DNA of 64,000 nucleotides from Atherinomorus stipes (lineage: Eukaryota; Chordata; Actinopteri; Atheriniformes; Atherinidae), in assembly GCA_023101725.1 (NCBI GenBank), contig JALJCO010003053.1:1495501-1559500 (forward strand), read 5' to 3'. Each line of letters begins with the position of its first letter. Within the stretch, counting starts at the first letter, position 1. The position numbers were made by a program, and so were the translations under genes. This document shows, one piece after another, positions 24,463-38,289 of this stretch. Under the pieces are notes generated by a model. That model saw nothing but the letters and a program-made list of their open reading frames with translations, was not told the origin of the DNA and did not search any database.

Positions 24463-26530
24463 AGGATAACTTCTTTTTTTTTCAACCTGGACCTTATTTC
24501 TAGGAGTTTGTACGTGCATTTACTCACCGGTAAAATTTTTGTATCACTCTGACTCCTTTGTATATTTAGATTAGTCGCCCTCCCGCGTCAATCCATATAG
24601 TGGGAGAGAATGTGCAGCCTCTAAGACATTATCTGCAGCAAAACTCCTTCACTTCACCAATACTTTACGACGTATGAATGAAAGATCGAGTGCTATTGTC
24701 CTGTGAGTTCAGAGTTACCTCTCCGTAAGTCATTGGGGGCTTTTTCCACACTCTACAGGCTGTGCGCACCCAGACGCGTGCCGCCGTAGTACAACCAAGA
24801 AGAGCAGCTTGCTGCAGACACCAACAAATCGTAATCCGCGAAACTCTGAACAGCTGCTGGAAGTTCCATATTGGCACAGTCTGGTGGATGTTTACAGTTT
24901 TTTCTTTTTCTTTCGTTTCTAATACTTCTGAACCGTACCGACCCTGACGGTACCGCTAGCTTGCCACAGTTATGCACGAGGTACTTACAGTATGACGTTC
25001 TGTCAAAATATGTTAAACTGACAGAACAAGACTGGTGCTTACCTTCACAATTACCTAGCGATAGACTTGGAGTTGCTCCTGCCGTTGTCTCTCATCTTCC
25101 CCCTTATTTCCACAGAAAGTCTATAGTCCAGGTCTTTGTGGTCATCAGACGTCAACATGAGGTTGCAGAGTGGGTTTTGTGGCGAAGGCGTCGTGTTTGA
25201 ACAAAGGGTGACTGCACAAATCCAGGCCATGCTGAGGTGTTTCTTCACAGGAAACCAGAAAAAAACGTATTCCAAGTCTACTGTAGGAGAGTTCTCCCCT
25301 CATCGATTAAAACACTCAAAAATGCAAAAAATGTCCAGCATAGTTGTAATTAACTCAGTCAGGACCAGTCTCTATGCATAAATTACAATAAAGGTCTATT
25401 AGCTGTATCTCGTCAAAATAACTGCTATAGACTAATCCAACGTGTGTTGCGCCATCTTGCGGCGCCGCCATTGCCTGGGGAACGAGTCCCTATTACCTTG
25501 TATCTGCCAACATGGAAAGCAGCATGAATATCTGGATTTACAATGCTGGACAGTCATCTAAGGTAATGATAACCTATGGATATGTTATCCGGAGATATCT
25601 AAAGTATTGTGACTTTTTTTTTTTCTTTTTTAAATATCGAAGCATTTATTTAAACTATTATTCATCTCTGAAAACTGGATTTAATGACAAGCCACACTGG
25701 AATAACACGCACATCTCATGATTACTCATCAAAGTTTAACAAACTAAACTCTTTCAAAGGTTGTTACTTTTCTATTTTATCACATATTTGGCTTTTGGTA
25801 TTGTGTAAGGACTGTACAGACCACATAGCCTTCACGTGTCCTGCAGATGAAACTAAAGGCTGCAGGACACCGTCTTCCTGATTCGTTTGTGTTTGCAACT
25901 GAACTGTTTTAATTTTCTGGTCACAACATTGCCCTGATCAGAGCAAATTACGTTATATTTCACAATATCTCCCAGATGAGTCATTAACAACACCACACAT
26001 TAGCAACACCGCAGCTGTCTCTGTTAGCATTAGCTAGCATGATAACGTTATGCGGTGCGTCATTTTCGGGAGCTTAGATACATGAAATAAAGTGTCAGAT
26101 TAATGAGTGTTCGCCATAATTTACTGTGTTTTTGTTGTCGGGGATTAAGTCCAGTTTTCCCCGCTGTGGCAGCAAGTTATTCCTCCTCTGCTCTGTGAAA
26201 GTCCAATATTCCTCCCCAATAGGAACACACATCAGTGAGCTGAGCAGCACCGTCCACTTTTGTCACAAACAGCAGAAATTTTCATGATTAAATGTCCGTG
26301 ATCTTCTTATTCACTTATTACCACAATTAAAGTTTTCCACTGATGTTCCAACAACCAGGAATGCGACAGTCCTTCCAGATTTCCTCCATGTTGTTAAAAA
26401 AAAAGTCAGATTCTCATCTGTTCTAATTACACATGTACAGAAACGCTCCCCCCGCAATGCCGGACGGTCTAGTTGTGGCATTTGGCCGGATTGGTCTATA
26501 CTCCACAGAACAAAACAAAATTATATTAAA
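24463..26530. repeat. probable TTAA-type interspersed element, boundaries incomplete
   Basis: TTAA at 24459-24462 is followed by AGGATAACTTC and CAACCTGGACC, which closely resembles the left end of a common fish TTAA foldback element family. I could not find the matching inverted right end, so the element is either truncated or rearranged. The GC-rich stretch at 25440-25520 (CGCCATCTTGCGGCGCCGCC) and the overlapping frames at 24665-25381 are probably part of it or of further inserted repeats. The right boundary given is a guess. Confidence 0.35.
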
Positions 26531-26941
26531 AGGAACTTTGGAAGATGGGAAACCTAGCACGTGATATAGAAACATTCACCTCTTACAAACATTACTGGGT
26601 GAGAGTGCAATTATGGGGCAAACCTAAGTTGGTCATCACTACAGTATAATCATATTTAATAGGAATGTGAGCAGGAAAAAGTAAAGCATCAAAAAATTAT
26701 TGTATTGTGATACGTTTTTTCTTAGTTTTCCAATTTTAAAATTGATTTTTTTTTGTTCAAATTTGATTTTTTTTTCACATTTAAATATCTCATTTTAGTC
26801 TGTGTTTATAAGCCAGTTGGAAGAAAAGTTACCACTTTTCTCCAGCTGAGAGCCAAATTATTTTTTTCAACTATCTAGTAACATGATGTCATATCTGTTT
26901 CCACAATAAACTTGAACAGCAGGCAGAGAATGGCTGTCAGC

Positions 26942-26969
26942 TGATATATATACATATACATATACAAAA

Positions 26970-27048
<79 letters not shown>

Positions 27049-27049
27049 A
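26942..27049. repeat. (TA)n microsatellite with internal poly(A)
   Basis: ATATACATATACAT units, a 13-nt A-run, then nearly uninterrupted TA dinucleotides of about 80 nt. Confidence 0.9.
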
Positions 27050-27589
27050 TTCTGGTCCGTGTTTTTTGTATTGAATGTAATGTTTTGATAATTGTATTTT
27101 AACTGAATTTTAACTGGATGAGAATGGACCCCAAGAATACTGTACTTTATTAATATCCACACGATGTGTGCGTTCTATCAGAAACAGTCAACAGGAGTTC
27201 ACAGCAGGTCCAAACATTCACGTATGTGACGCTCTCAAATAAATCAATGACAAAGTCACAGAAAAAGCACACTGTGTATATATAAACACTGCAAAAGCAT
27301 AACAGACGTTGCAACCAATGAGATGAACATATTGAAATATGAGACTCATGCGCGTACTCATGCACTCTCAGTGCCATAATCCACATTTCGCATTATCATC
27401 AAGCTAATTAACCATCTGAACACACCTTTTGGGTGCAAAAACATAGATACAGCAATACTGCTGTGCAGTGCGCAGCTCTCAATTTAAAGGGCAAGACAGC
27501 AGCTTGGCCATGAATGCATTTATTATTCCATCATGTGTGTATTATTCTGATAACTCAGCTCTAGATAGACTACAGAGCAGTGGACTTCC

Positions 27590-27730
27590 ATGTCACATTC
27601 ACAAAGCAGTTGGTTAGGACCTTGCTCAAGGGCCCATAGTGGTTTACCCTCAGTGCCATAAGAGAAACTTAAACCCTTGTTGCCAGGACCAAAACCCACC
27701 TTTGTAACCACTAGGCTATCACTCCCCCAA
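27590..27730 (-). repeat. fish interspersed repeat, 'accttgctcaagggccc' family
   Basis: The segment holds ACCTTGCTCAAGGGCCCATA and, about 80 bp later, TGTAACCACTAGGCTATCAC. This spacing and wording is familiar from an abundant teleost interspersed repeat. The second block resembles a degenerate tRNA-like or 'gene desert' tag, but I cannot assign a class. The minus-strand frame 27523-27795 reads through it and is not a gene. Confidence 0.5.
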
Positions 27731-28280
27731 ATATGTTGCTCTGATTTTATGTATGGCAGTCTGAAAAGCACAAATCCAACCCAGGCCACTTTCATATGTG
27801 GAACTGTACTATATTAGGTACTTACCTGTATTTCAAAGTGACCTGAGCGGTCATGTTGCATTTCATCCCAGTTTCACATCACTGAAGTGAGACAGACATC
27901 CCAGTTCTGCAGGATGCAGAGCGCAGTCATGTTGCTTGTAAACAACGGATGGAACAATATTATATCATAATCTTGTCAGCTCCGTCTGCACAAAAACTTT
28001 GAATTTGACACATTAATGCTAAGTGTAGTTTTCGTATTGACCACCATAAACACAGCATGTTGTGTGTGGTATAACGTCTTTTGCAGGTGTGGGTCTCCTC
28101 AGGGCTGTGGACTTTCATGCTGGAGCCTGATGGTAGTCACATTTGAAATGGAATATAGACAACCATGGAAAAAAAAATCTGATCTCTGGAAAAAAAAAAA
28201 GAATTGAGCACAAGCAGCAAACTTCAGCAGCAAAAGGTGGAGCCTATGCGGAATGGTCAAAAATTGCTGTTGCCTCTCAT

Positions 28281-29203
28281 CTAAGGGCTGGCTTCAAATG
28301 AGAGTGACTTGACTCCCATGTTTAAAAGGCGAACTTCACAGCAGAAATAAACATTACAGCTTGGTATAAAAATGTTTTTGTTTTAATTGGTTAAGTTTAC
28401 TTTCATGACTACTGTTTTTTTCTAACTCATCCATTTAGATGTTATTTAATCTTGAAATTACGTCTGATCTCAGTAACTGGCCAGACACACATTAATCAGT
28501 TCATCCAGTAATGAAAGACAGGAAGCAAAGGAGCTACCTTAAGTTCAGGAAGTAGTGGAGTCATGCATAGAGCCCATTAGTCAGTCCTTTTGACTGACTG
28601 GCGGCAGATGTGCTGTCAGTACTCGCGCTGGTGGCTAGTGACTTGCTCCGTGCTTGCTCCTGGGAAAGCCTCAGCTAGTAGCAGAGAAGCAAAACCGCTG
28701 TTTTTAGCTGGCTGACAGCATGCCTCACCTTTAGCCTGCCTATCTCTGTTATTTCCTGCTAGCTCCGAGTTAGCTCGTTAGCTCCTAGCTACAGGTAGCT
28801 TAGAGTTTGAGGGTGTCATCGAGAAGGGTCTGTCTGTGGCTCACAAGATAGAGGTATGTCATAAAGTGGGCATGTCGTTCAGTGACGTCAGTAATTGACA
28901 TCCCCACCACACCTATGAGAGGATGGTAAAATCTAACCCTACCCCTAACCCACTATATGACACCCCTCTGGGTTGCAAGCTGCAGATAGATACACTCAGT
29001 GTCATCAATCATTTGGCCTTTCACTCACAGCCCCCATTTCAGCTCCACCTCTTTACCCATTTTTGTATTTTCCTGGAGTGCAAAGATGGGAGATGGTGCC
29101 AAGATGGCGACAGTGGCAACCACCACCAAGCTTCTATTCAGCTCTTCAGAAACCTACGAGTGACATTACAGAGGCTCTGTCCAGTAATATTACACAGTCT
29201 ATG
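28281..29203 (+). repeat. dispersed repeat family R1, copy 3, with inserted MITE half
   Basis: The block order matches the copy at 15.5 kb on the opposite strand: CTTCACAGCAGAAATAAACA at 28335, ACTCATCCATTTAGATGTTA near 28425, TTAATCTTGAAATTACG, TTAGCTCGTTAGCTCC near 28770, CAAGATGGCGACAGTGG near 29100 and TCAGCTCTTCAGA. After the TTGAAATTACG block it is interrupted at about 28463-28585. The interrupting sequence matches the right half of an inverted-repeat element also present at 60.73-60.95 kb (ATTAATCAGTT, TAATGAAAGACAGGAA, CTTAAGTTCAGGAAGTAGTG). Overlapping frames at 28923-29260 are part of this repeat. Confidence 0.7.
28463..28585 (+). mobile_element. half-copy of a foldback MITE (family shared with 60.7 kb)
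   Basis: GATTAATCCAG-like, TAATGAAAGACAGGAA and GTAGTGGAGTCATGCATAGA blocks align in order with the right half of the palindromic element at 60727-60955. Only one arm is present here. Confidence 0.55.
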
Positions 29204-29859
29204 ATTGAGAATCAAGACCTGCATTGTGAACACGGTCTAATTTGTCATCACAAATGCTGAGAATGGTCATATCCTAATATAACTCTTTATAATGTGTATT
29301 TCCAGGCCAGCAACTGCACAACCTTTTATGCTAATGTCACTGAGAGGCCAAGTGTTCAAACAGCGAAAAACTTTAGTAGTTTCTTCCATAAGACAGATAT
29401 GTTTAGAGACTTTACTCTGTTATCTTAAATAAAACTGAGTAATATATACAAAGTATAACTTTTTCCAAATAAAGTTTGGGCACCCAGTAAAATTAAGATA
29501 AAACAGGATGCAGCGTATTTTAGATTCCTTAAAACTACAGGGTTTTGCAGTTTAAATAAGAATGGAAAAACATTTTCCCTTCTAAACTTTTGTCACTTTC
29601 CATACTTCATGGTGTTCAGTCCCGTGCCACCTCAAAAAACATAGGTTCAAAAGAAGCATATAAGAGTATTATTTAAAAACTACATATCTTAGTTTCCTAG
29701 TTGATGTTCTATTTTTGATATACTATTCTTAAACTTGTTTTTTTATCATTATGCTTTTGTTTACATCACATTTAGCTTCTCATCTCATTTGAGACAGACA
29801 TTACAAAGCTAATATCATTAATGGGGATATACAGTCTATAACAGTATAAGGAGGTTAAA

Positions 29860-31500
29860 GGCACAGCCAAGCAGAGACTTGAATTCGGGATGCATTTTAA
29901 CATATCAGCCACATCAGCAGAACAGTACACAAGGCAGACCGTGTAATTTAATAGGCTACATCTGAACAGAGGGATGACTCATAATATCTCTCTTTAAGAT
30001 TTCATTTAATCTTTAGCTCTAATAAAGGATGACAATAATCTAATCCAGCTTTGATTAGAAGCACAAACATGGGAATCATGTTAGCAGCAAAGTCTTTTAA
30101 ATATATCACAGTTCTGAGCCAAATAAGCTGTCCTCAGCTCGGGTTTGTACGTGACCTACATGTAAAAATGTAAAGGGGGAAAAAAAAAAAATCAACATTT
30201 CTTGGTCATGTTAAATGGGATCATGCTAAAAAGTGATCACAGCCCAGCAGAAAATGGATAGCTGCAGGCATAGTTCTCTTCCCATCCAGCCAAACCTCAG
30301 AACATTTTTGCATGGAAACAGACAAAGCCTGGTCATTGTCATGTTGTTCTGCTTGTTTTGGGGTTGAGGCGAAATTAGTTGCAACTGAGTTTGAGGTCCA
30401 GAGACAGCACGCCCCCACGATGTTTGGCCCACCATTTCTCATTATACAATTTGTCTGTACTATTCTCAATAAACAGGAAGTCCCTTAAAGCTAGCAGATG
30501 ACCTGGCAAGGACTTGTCTCCTCTGACAGGCTTATAGAAGGGAAGTGATGGGGCTGGACAGATTCAAGATGGTGTGGTTATTTCTGATGGCTGAGACTTT
30601 CCTCCCAGTTTTTTTCCCCCTTTAGAAGGAGCCAGTACATTTGGACAGCCTGCCAGCCACTATAGCGCGTGAGAGCTCTAACCCACAAACAACATTGTCA
30701 TTCTTGTACTCTTTTTGCCTCTGGTTTTTCAGCTGAAATACAGGCACCCATGTTCTCCAATAACTGAGGCAGCATTTTGGTTTGCACTCGCAGATTTCCT
30801 TTACTTCCCCTTCCTGTCGTCCAGTGGTTCCAGCTGGTGTTATTGGATTGCATATTGCAGCACAATCCCGAGGGAGGGCATTGTTATGGAAGTTGGGTGT
30901 ACTGCACTCGAATCTATTCTAACTTCATTCAACAGCCTCACTGTCTTTACCCCACAGCTGTCAGCAATGTCACTACATGATGAGCTGTGACACCACTGAA
31001 TCTAGCAGCGCTTTGTCACCCTGATACACTTAAACAGAGCTCCGGCTCGGCAAAGACATGCTGTCAAGTAAGGAAAGACCATTATCTGCAATAGACACAA
31101 AAGTACAGGGGATCCCTGCAGACATAGAGATGATTAAGGGCTAAGTGTCATTCTTCCTGTCTTGGTGTATTTTTTTTTTAAAGAGCTCTGTCTCTTTCTG
31201 TCCTTTTTACCACACGCCCCAGACTTATAGCCGTATCTCTCATGCCTTCTCTGAAAGGACACAAACCCTGACAACCATGTTGGGGCATTATCCAGTGCTT
31301 CCGGCCCTGGTCACACACCTCGTCTGCTCAGAACCAGCCAAAAGGGACAAAATAGAAAAGTAAATCTGTGGGGAGATTTAGACACACGTGGGAGACTATC
31401 AGCGATGAGCGCAAGGGCAGCTAAGTGTGAGTTGGATTTGCAGTGATGGGAAAGTATTTAAGGAATGCAAACACATGATTCGGAGTCTTGGTTCTGTGGA
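29860..31500. promoter_or_regulatory. candidate conserved non-coding cluster C
   Basis: Mostly unique-looking sequence. The best block is about 29890-30090, with TTTAATCTTTAGCTCTAATA, AATCTAATCCAG and TTGATTAG homeodomain-type motifs. Frames at 30221-30469 (minus) and 30715-30990 (plus) overlap other frames and show no domains. Regulatory function is inference. Confidence 0.35.
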
Positions 31501-31927
31501 TACAAAAACTGAAGCTAAGCCTCATTGACATGGGCCTGATTGGTGTCCAGTTTCCCAATGATATCTCTTACAGGCCAGTAAAACTGCCAGATTTAGAAGT
31601 GTGATTCCCACTGGGGTCACTCAAGCCTAATGTTTAAGCACTAAGGGAAGGGTATTTGCTTAGTTGTCTACAGTATTTATCCAAGAATTCAATGTTGGAT
31701 ACAATGATTGATTTAAGGAATCAGTACAGTACTCACACAGAAAATTTATATCACTGAAAACATAAAGAGACATCTGTGGTTGTTCAGGAAATGCTTAAAT
31801 ATTTTTCAGAAAACACTAAATGTGTGCAGGAAATATTTCACTTTCATATGTGCCCAGCAAACAATGGTTTATTTTCAAAAAAGTTAAACTGAAGATATCA
31901 ATCTGAGATTCTTAAGTATTTTATTTT

Positions 31928-32560
31928 TCAAGTTCAAGTTCAGGTTTATTTATATAGCACGCTTACAACGACCATGGTCGCACAAAGTGCTGCACATAAA
32001 TATAGAAATACTTAAATAGATATATGAAATACACAAACACTGATGTATGCACATAAACACATAAGCATACTTACACGTTTACACCTATGGTGTGGTCATA
32101 TGTGTATACATACACAAATACACACAAGGATACAAAAACTCTGGTGTAAACAAATCTGTCAAGGTAAAATTATCCCCCCCCAAAAATACATTGACTAATC
32201 ACAATGAATGGATCAAATAAAACTATATTAAAAGAAAAAAAAAACTCAGGACCAAAGAATAAAAAGTACTGAGTATGAATGACCACCTCAGTAATGAAAA
32301 GCTGAAGCAAAGAAATATGTTTTAAGTAAAGTTTTGAAAGCTTGGACAGACCGGGCACTTCTCATATGTAGTGGCAGCCCATTCCACAATTTCGGGGCCA
32401 TCACAGAGAAGGCTCTATCACCTCAAGAGACACATCTGGTACAAGAAACCTCCAAAAACTGTGAAGAGAACCTCAGAGATCTAGTAGGAGCATGCTTGGT
32501 TCAAAGCTCAGTCAAATATGGAGGAGCTAACCCCTATTTTCCTATTTTTACTTGACAAAT
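31928..32560 (+). repeat. interspersed repeat, 'ttcaagtttatttatatagcac' family
   Basis: This begins with tandem TTCAAG units and TTTATTTATATAGCAC followed by CACAAAGTGCTGCACATAAA. It continues about 350 bp later with TAAGTAAAGTTTTGAAAGCTTGGACAGACCGGGCACTTCTC and a CCATTCCACAATTTCGGGGCC block. The same arrangement is a very common teleost repeat. The 73-codon frame at 32334-32555 is the peptide shadow of this repeat (WTDRALLICSGSPFHNFGAI), not a gene. The class of the repeat is uncertain. Confidence 0.6.
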
Positions 32561-32564
32561 GTCA

Positions 32565-34130
32565 GAGTAAAATATTTTCAATTCAATTATTACTTACACA
32601 TTAAAGTAACATGAGAAAAAAATATGTCTCAGTTAATATTTAATATTTTTAAAAGAATCTTTTGTGTACCAATTACAATAAAAATGTGAATTTTGTGTAA
32701 TGATGGAGCCTGTTTTACTTGTATACTGAATCCTCTAACTGTTAAAGGAAATTTTGCTCATAACACTTTTTTCCAGGGAGGTTTTTTTTTTCATGCTGGA
32801 AATTTGTTTTGTCTAAAAATGAAGTTATTTGGGCTTTTCTGATTAAAAACGTTAAAATATCTTGATGAGTGTGTGGTCCAATGATGACTTCAAATGGTGT
32901 TAAAATGATGTTCTACTACCCCAGACACAATCCTAGAAAATCAACAAGTGCATTTTTAATGGTGAGAAGGTAACTTTCCTTGTCAGGGGTAGAAACACAT
33001 TCCCTTTCTCTGCTGCAGATGTTACATAAAGGCTTTTTCTTATGGAATGAAGTGGATGCTGGTGGAGTGATGCAGATACATCTGAAATACCTTTGTTTAA
33101 TTCCTGGATGGACCCACTTTCACCCTCCTTTTCCCTCCATAGTATTGCGCCTTTTTCATTTTCAAATATTTTAGTTGTTCTTAGTTTTGCCATCATTTTT
33201 TGTGTTTTTCATAGTGATTGAAAGAGAAACTTGCTTTTTCCCTTGGTGCAAATATTTAGTTTGACCTCATCATGTGTCTACACCACATTACATGGTATTA
33301 TGTTTATTCTGTTTGTTATTTTTGTGGTCATATCACATATTTTTATCTGGCCAGGCCTACAAAAAAGAAAAAAAGACCTATATACAAAACCACAAATGCA
33401 TCAACTCTCAGCATCTTTGAACACCTGAGATGCACACAACTGGCATGGTATCAGTGTCGTAAGACAGACAATCAAAACTCTGGCACACCATCAATCGGCA
33501 ATAAACTAAGCTCAAACTTTAAGTCTATCTTCCTCTCCTTTTCTTGAAATAAATAAATTGATTAAAAACAAATCGACACTGTAATTCTGTTTATTTGTGT
33601 GTCTCTGTGAGACCTGTCTTGCGTAGCCTTTGTTTACAGTTTGGTTTTAGGTTGCAGTTTTTCTTTGAATACGACTTTTTTAACAGTCCTATAGTTGTAG
33701 GTGCGTAAACAATGTGACTGGTTGTGAGTGAGTGTGAGCTCTTCTGGCTTCTGAGCACTGAAATAAGTATAAATGGGGCTTCCAGACACATTAAGTGGCA
33801 ATATTTTACAAAAAAAACTGGATAATAGGATGAATTCTTCTGATAATTAAAATAATATAAAATCTTAACTTAGTCTAAATCTGGAAATAGATGAAAGACT
33901 TAGCCTGGCTCTGCCCAGATATTCAACTAAAAGCTAATATATAGCTAATCAATTGGACCATTGTTACTTCAATCTACTTTTTTAAAATTTAGATTAAAAT
34001 AGATAAGGTCATCTCTTGCCTTTTTCCTACTCACTTTGCAACCATATTGATCTTCAACCCTTATTTGTGCTCACAAGAAAGCTTATTTTCACAAATGTAA
34101 AACTTTTTCCTAAGTTACTCCAAATTTACC
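32565..34130. other. intergenic DNA, nothing recognised
   Basis: AT-rich sequence without supported genes or clear repeats. Overlapping plus frames at 33231-33547 are phase-shifted shadows of one another. Confidence 0.45.
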
Positions 34131-34139
34131 TTCCCCACA

Positions 34140-34760
34140 TTCAGCTGCCAGTTAATTCCCCTGAATGGGAAATCTCTCAGTAACAAGCCTGTTTCACCAC
34201 CAACCCTTAAGCTACCGTGAGGCCATCCAGCAGCCTGAACGGCGCTATTAGCATTCACAGACCAACAGACAATCAGGCTCCATTTTTATCTCTCAGTATT
34301 TGTAAGAATCAAATCTGAGACACAGCTGTATCAATAAAAGATCTCATATCCAGCCTACCCGAACAACTGTGCCTCTCCCGACCTACACAGTGGGTATCAA
34401 TTGTGCTCTGAATAATGAAAAGCAATTATGGAGCTAAACAAAGCCATGATGGTAATATGCTGTTATTTTATTTTTATCCACAAAATGAAAATAGATTCTG
34501 CGGCTTTGTGAGTGTTTTTTTTTTTCTTTTTGAGATCATGTGGGTCATGCTCGAGACAGGATGGTCTTAACACCAGCCTGTCTCCAGCTTTATTATGATG
34601 GAGGTTTCAATCCAGATGAATTAGACAGCAAGTCAGTATGAATGAAGGGGGAAACCAGGAGGAAACAGAAGTCGGCTGCTTAGATTGTGTCTCAATTAAT
34701 TATTCAAAGACCAGATTCTCTATCCAATGACCCTGGTAAAGAAGCACAAATTATTTAGCA
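34140..34760. promoter_or_regulatory. candidate conserved non-coding block D1
   Basis: Unique-looking block with CAGTTAATTCCCC, GCTATTAGCATTCAC, CAATAAAAGATC and AGCAATTATGGAGC motifs. It has no repeat signature and no coherent frame. Enhancer potential is inferred from texture only. Confidence 0.4.
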
Positions 34761-36160
34761 AGCTGCCACATCAGAGCTTGGTGTGAGGACATGAAGCTCG
34801 GGCTCTCTCTGAGGTTGCCTATTACAGCAGGCATGTGAACCTCTGTTCAGGATGCTAGTCGCATGACACTTGTCCTCATGGGTATTGATGTCTGTATCAG
34901 GGTACAGAGGTAGAATTTCTCTCTCTGTCAGCCATCCAACCTGTCCACATCTGCCAGGTCTGATAAGAAGGGTGAAATGTACGCCCTTGTAATCAACAGC
35001 GACTGATTTGGACAACATGAGATTGGATACCTGTCCTGTTTGGAAAAAAAAGTCCTTCAAAGAACAGCTAAATTGGCAAAATTGTGGATGTTGGAATATT
35101 TAGTTTAGATGCAAGCATATAGATTTACTCTGAGTGGGCATAACAATACAATCACTGTAATTGTGTATTTGTGTGTGTGTGCTATAAATCCTTGAACTCT
35201 GACACGCACTGAGACAGCCACGTGACGGCGTGATTGTCGCCTTGTTATTTTTGTTGCTCTTAAAAAAGCTATACACTTTCCACAGCCACTCAAAACGTGT
35301 TATAATTTCAGAGTGTGCCAAAGAGAGGAAAAGAGGGGGAGAGGCCGGGGGGGAGAGAGGGGACGGACAGTTTGCGCACACGTGCAGGTGTATGTTTGTA
35401 GTGTGTGTGATGTGATAAGAGAGTTTGCCTTGATCTTGTTAGTGGTGATTGGGGTCTCCGTGAGACCTCACACACTCGGCTGTGGGTGTAATTGGCCATG
35501 GCAGGCTGGCCTGTAACCATGTGGAGACTCAGGGAAGAGGAATGGGGAGGAGAGCGCAGGGCCTTTGTTTGTGGCAACCGCCACATGTCTGCCTGTGTGG
35601 CAGTGCCGCGCTCCCGGGTGTGAGTGGAGGCTTGGCTTCGGGGAGATGATTGTTATAGCACTGGTGTTGGCTTTAAAAATGCCTTTTTAATGGGAATGCA
35701 TTTCACAGGCGAGAGCAGCGAGGTCTGGGAAGCCAGAATCGTAGCAGCAGGTTACAGGAGTTCAGCATGTGCTCGTGCTGGGAGGTTGTTCAACAGTGGA
35801 AACAGTCTGCCATCTGCTGGTGGATCCGAGTATTGCAGCGGAGCGTCAAGAGAATCTCTCCAGGTGTGTTTTTCAGATGTTTTCTCCTCTTTATGACAGC
35901 CTCGCCATTTCTGCACATCTGATAAAACATAAACAAATAAGTCTAATCATACAGTAAATTGTCATGAATTTTCAAATAAAAAAATATTTCTGGAAAGTTG
36001 TTCAATTCATTTAATAATAACTGCGTTCGGTCTTTTTCTCTTGCCTCATTTTCATCATTTTGTCTGTTCTTATTGTCTTTCCTGCCTGCTAATTCTGTTT
36101 GTAAACAAACGAGTCATCAGTCATCAGTCGTGTAACTGTGCTTGTAAAGTACCTTAATTA
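34760..36160. other. intergenic DNA with a short purine-rich patch
   Basis: Contains a TG microsatellite at about 35170-35181 and a G/A-rich patch at 35321-35362. Overlapping frames on both strands around 35.1-35.6 kb arise from this biased composition and are not considered genes. Confidence 0.45.
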
Positions 36161-36960
36161 AAGATCCATTCAATACATGACCTTTTCCACTTACCTCAAG
36201 CACTTTCAATGCTTTTCCTTAATGAACAAATGAATTATGCAGTAACCTAGGCTCAGCTAACAAAAGGCATTTGCTTCCTAATGTGTTTGCCTAAATAGCA
36301 GTGAGGAGCAGGCCTTCCTTTTAAGTGGATAAGGTACCTCCGTTCAGCTTGCGGGAAGTGTCTCGTTTAATTTAATTCAATAATCCTGATAAATGAAATA
36401 AATCCCTTTTGGGACATCCTTTCCTTGAGTAGTGAGATAATAAAAAATGAGGTTCACAGAGAAAAAAATTAGGACATTATGGTTGATTGAGCTTTTACAA
36501 AAAGCAGAAATATTAATACAGAGATATTCTTTATGTTTATAATTTTGCAATAATGAATGAGGGCATCCATGTGGAAAACAATCAGAGCTGAAAACGGATG
36601 ACAGTGATTGCGAGGCTTAGTGAAAGAATGCATTAGCATTTTCACACAGTCCCAATGCAAATTGTTTCACTTAAACTTTTTAAATACCATTTTGTGTTCT
36701 GACTTCATTTTAATAAGTTTGCCGATAAGGAAGCATAAGCATGGACTTGAGAGGAAGATCGTGCGTCTGTGCAACACATTTCTGCAATATTTGATTCATG
36801 AGAGGAAAAGGGAAAATTGAAAAGAAAGAAAGAGCATGATCTTCACTTAGAAAATAATCAATTTTCTGCTGAATTGAGATTATTTGAATATAATGGAAAA
36901 TATCCATATCAAAAATTAATTTGAATCCTATATAGATGCTTGTATAATTGAATGCATCTC
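36160..36960. promoter_or_regulatory. candidate conserved non-coding block D2
   Basis: AT-rich unique sequence with many ATTA/TAAT cores and no transposon ends. Short frames here (36469-36907) have no domains. Assigned by texture only. Confidence 0.35.
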
Positions 36961-37020
36961 TCCACCCAAATTAAAATTAAAACAGGCCTTTCTGTAGGCT
37001 GGAGCTGTTTTTAATAACAA

Positions 37021-37034
37021 AAAAAAAAAAAAAA
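37021..37034. repeat. poly(A) run
   Basis: Homopolymer A of about 15 nt with no recognised retroelement upstream. Confidence 0.6.
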
Positions 37035-38289
37035 TGTTTTACTCATGCCCATGCAGTTTTGTTTGGCCTGAAATTCATTGGATAAATGTGTTTTGCACTC
37101 CGCCCAGTTGCTATAATCAAAGGCCAAACTAAGGGTTTTTGGGAGGGACGCAGCTAAATGAGCAGAGGATTTTAGTATAGATTAAACCACAGTGAACACT
37201 TTCATGGATTTCTATTACAAATGCAGGAATAATAGTAGAAATTTAAAGTTGCAGAATGACAAACACAGTTTTATTGCTTCCAGTAGTTAAAATACCCACC
37301 AACTATTATAATCAACTGTGAAAGGATTTCCATTTATTAACCCATAAAGATTAGCAAACATGTCAGGTCTCACACTGACGTAAGTATGTCCATTTCTCTG
37401 CTGTACCTGCTCATTACCACAGCGGAGCGATTTTATTTAACCCCTCTTTACCCCCTCACAGACTTATGACTTGTTTCCCGCAAGTGCAGCCTCTTGTAAG
37501 TCAAATTGATTGAGCCGTCCTTGAACATCTGTTGTTCAGCCAAGCCTCAAAGGTAATCCTGCTAATGGCCCTCTAAGCTATCCACATAAACACACACATA
37601 AATAAAAATGTTTCCAAAGAGATTTGGTCATTGACTTGCTGCTAATCAATTCTGCAGCCGCATCTGTTGATGAAGGTTTGGGAAGTACAGAGCAAGATAT
37701 ATGCAACAATCAATGGCTGGCACGAGGCAGACTGGGCAGTGAGTGGCAGTCACAGCTCCACTGGGAGTCAACACTTACACGCAGATGGACCGGGCCTGTC
37801 GGATGTCTTGGCGAAAGGCTGTTGTGTATACACACATGTGCACACACAAAGCAGCAACACTGACCGGCAGCGTGTTGTCCATCAACAACACCAGAGGTAA
37901 AAATTACAGCCCTCGTGAAGTGGAGTCTGTAAAGTGAACGAGGGACATTTTCTTAATTTGAGCTGCTGGCACAGACTGATATGCCTGCTGCTGGATGGAT
38001 GCCACTTTAGAAGCTCATTTTAAGACAAAATGAAAAAAATTCTGACACAGGTCAAAGATGACTTTTGCATCCATGAACTGAAAACCTGTAGCTTCACAAA
38101 GGTAAAAAAAACAACAACAAAACAAACAAAAAAAGTTAACCGCAGCATTAAAATTAAGCACTTCTAATTGACTATGTTGCGTTGTCACCTTTAGATTAAT
38201 GCTGGTCGTAAAGATCCTGAACAAATGCTTCCTGTCCACTTGGGTGAGGGTGGCCAACGGCACAACTTTTTCCAACATCGAGTCTCAGA

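Noticed and set aside
35313..35586. Overlapping frames on both strands near a G/A-rich patch
   Set aside because: Produced by local purine bias; no coding signature.
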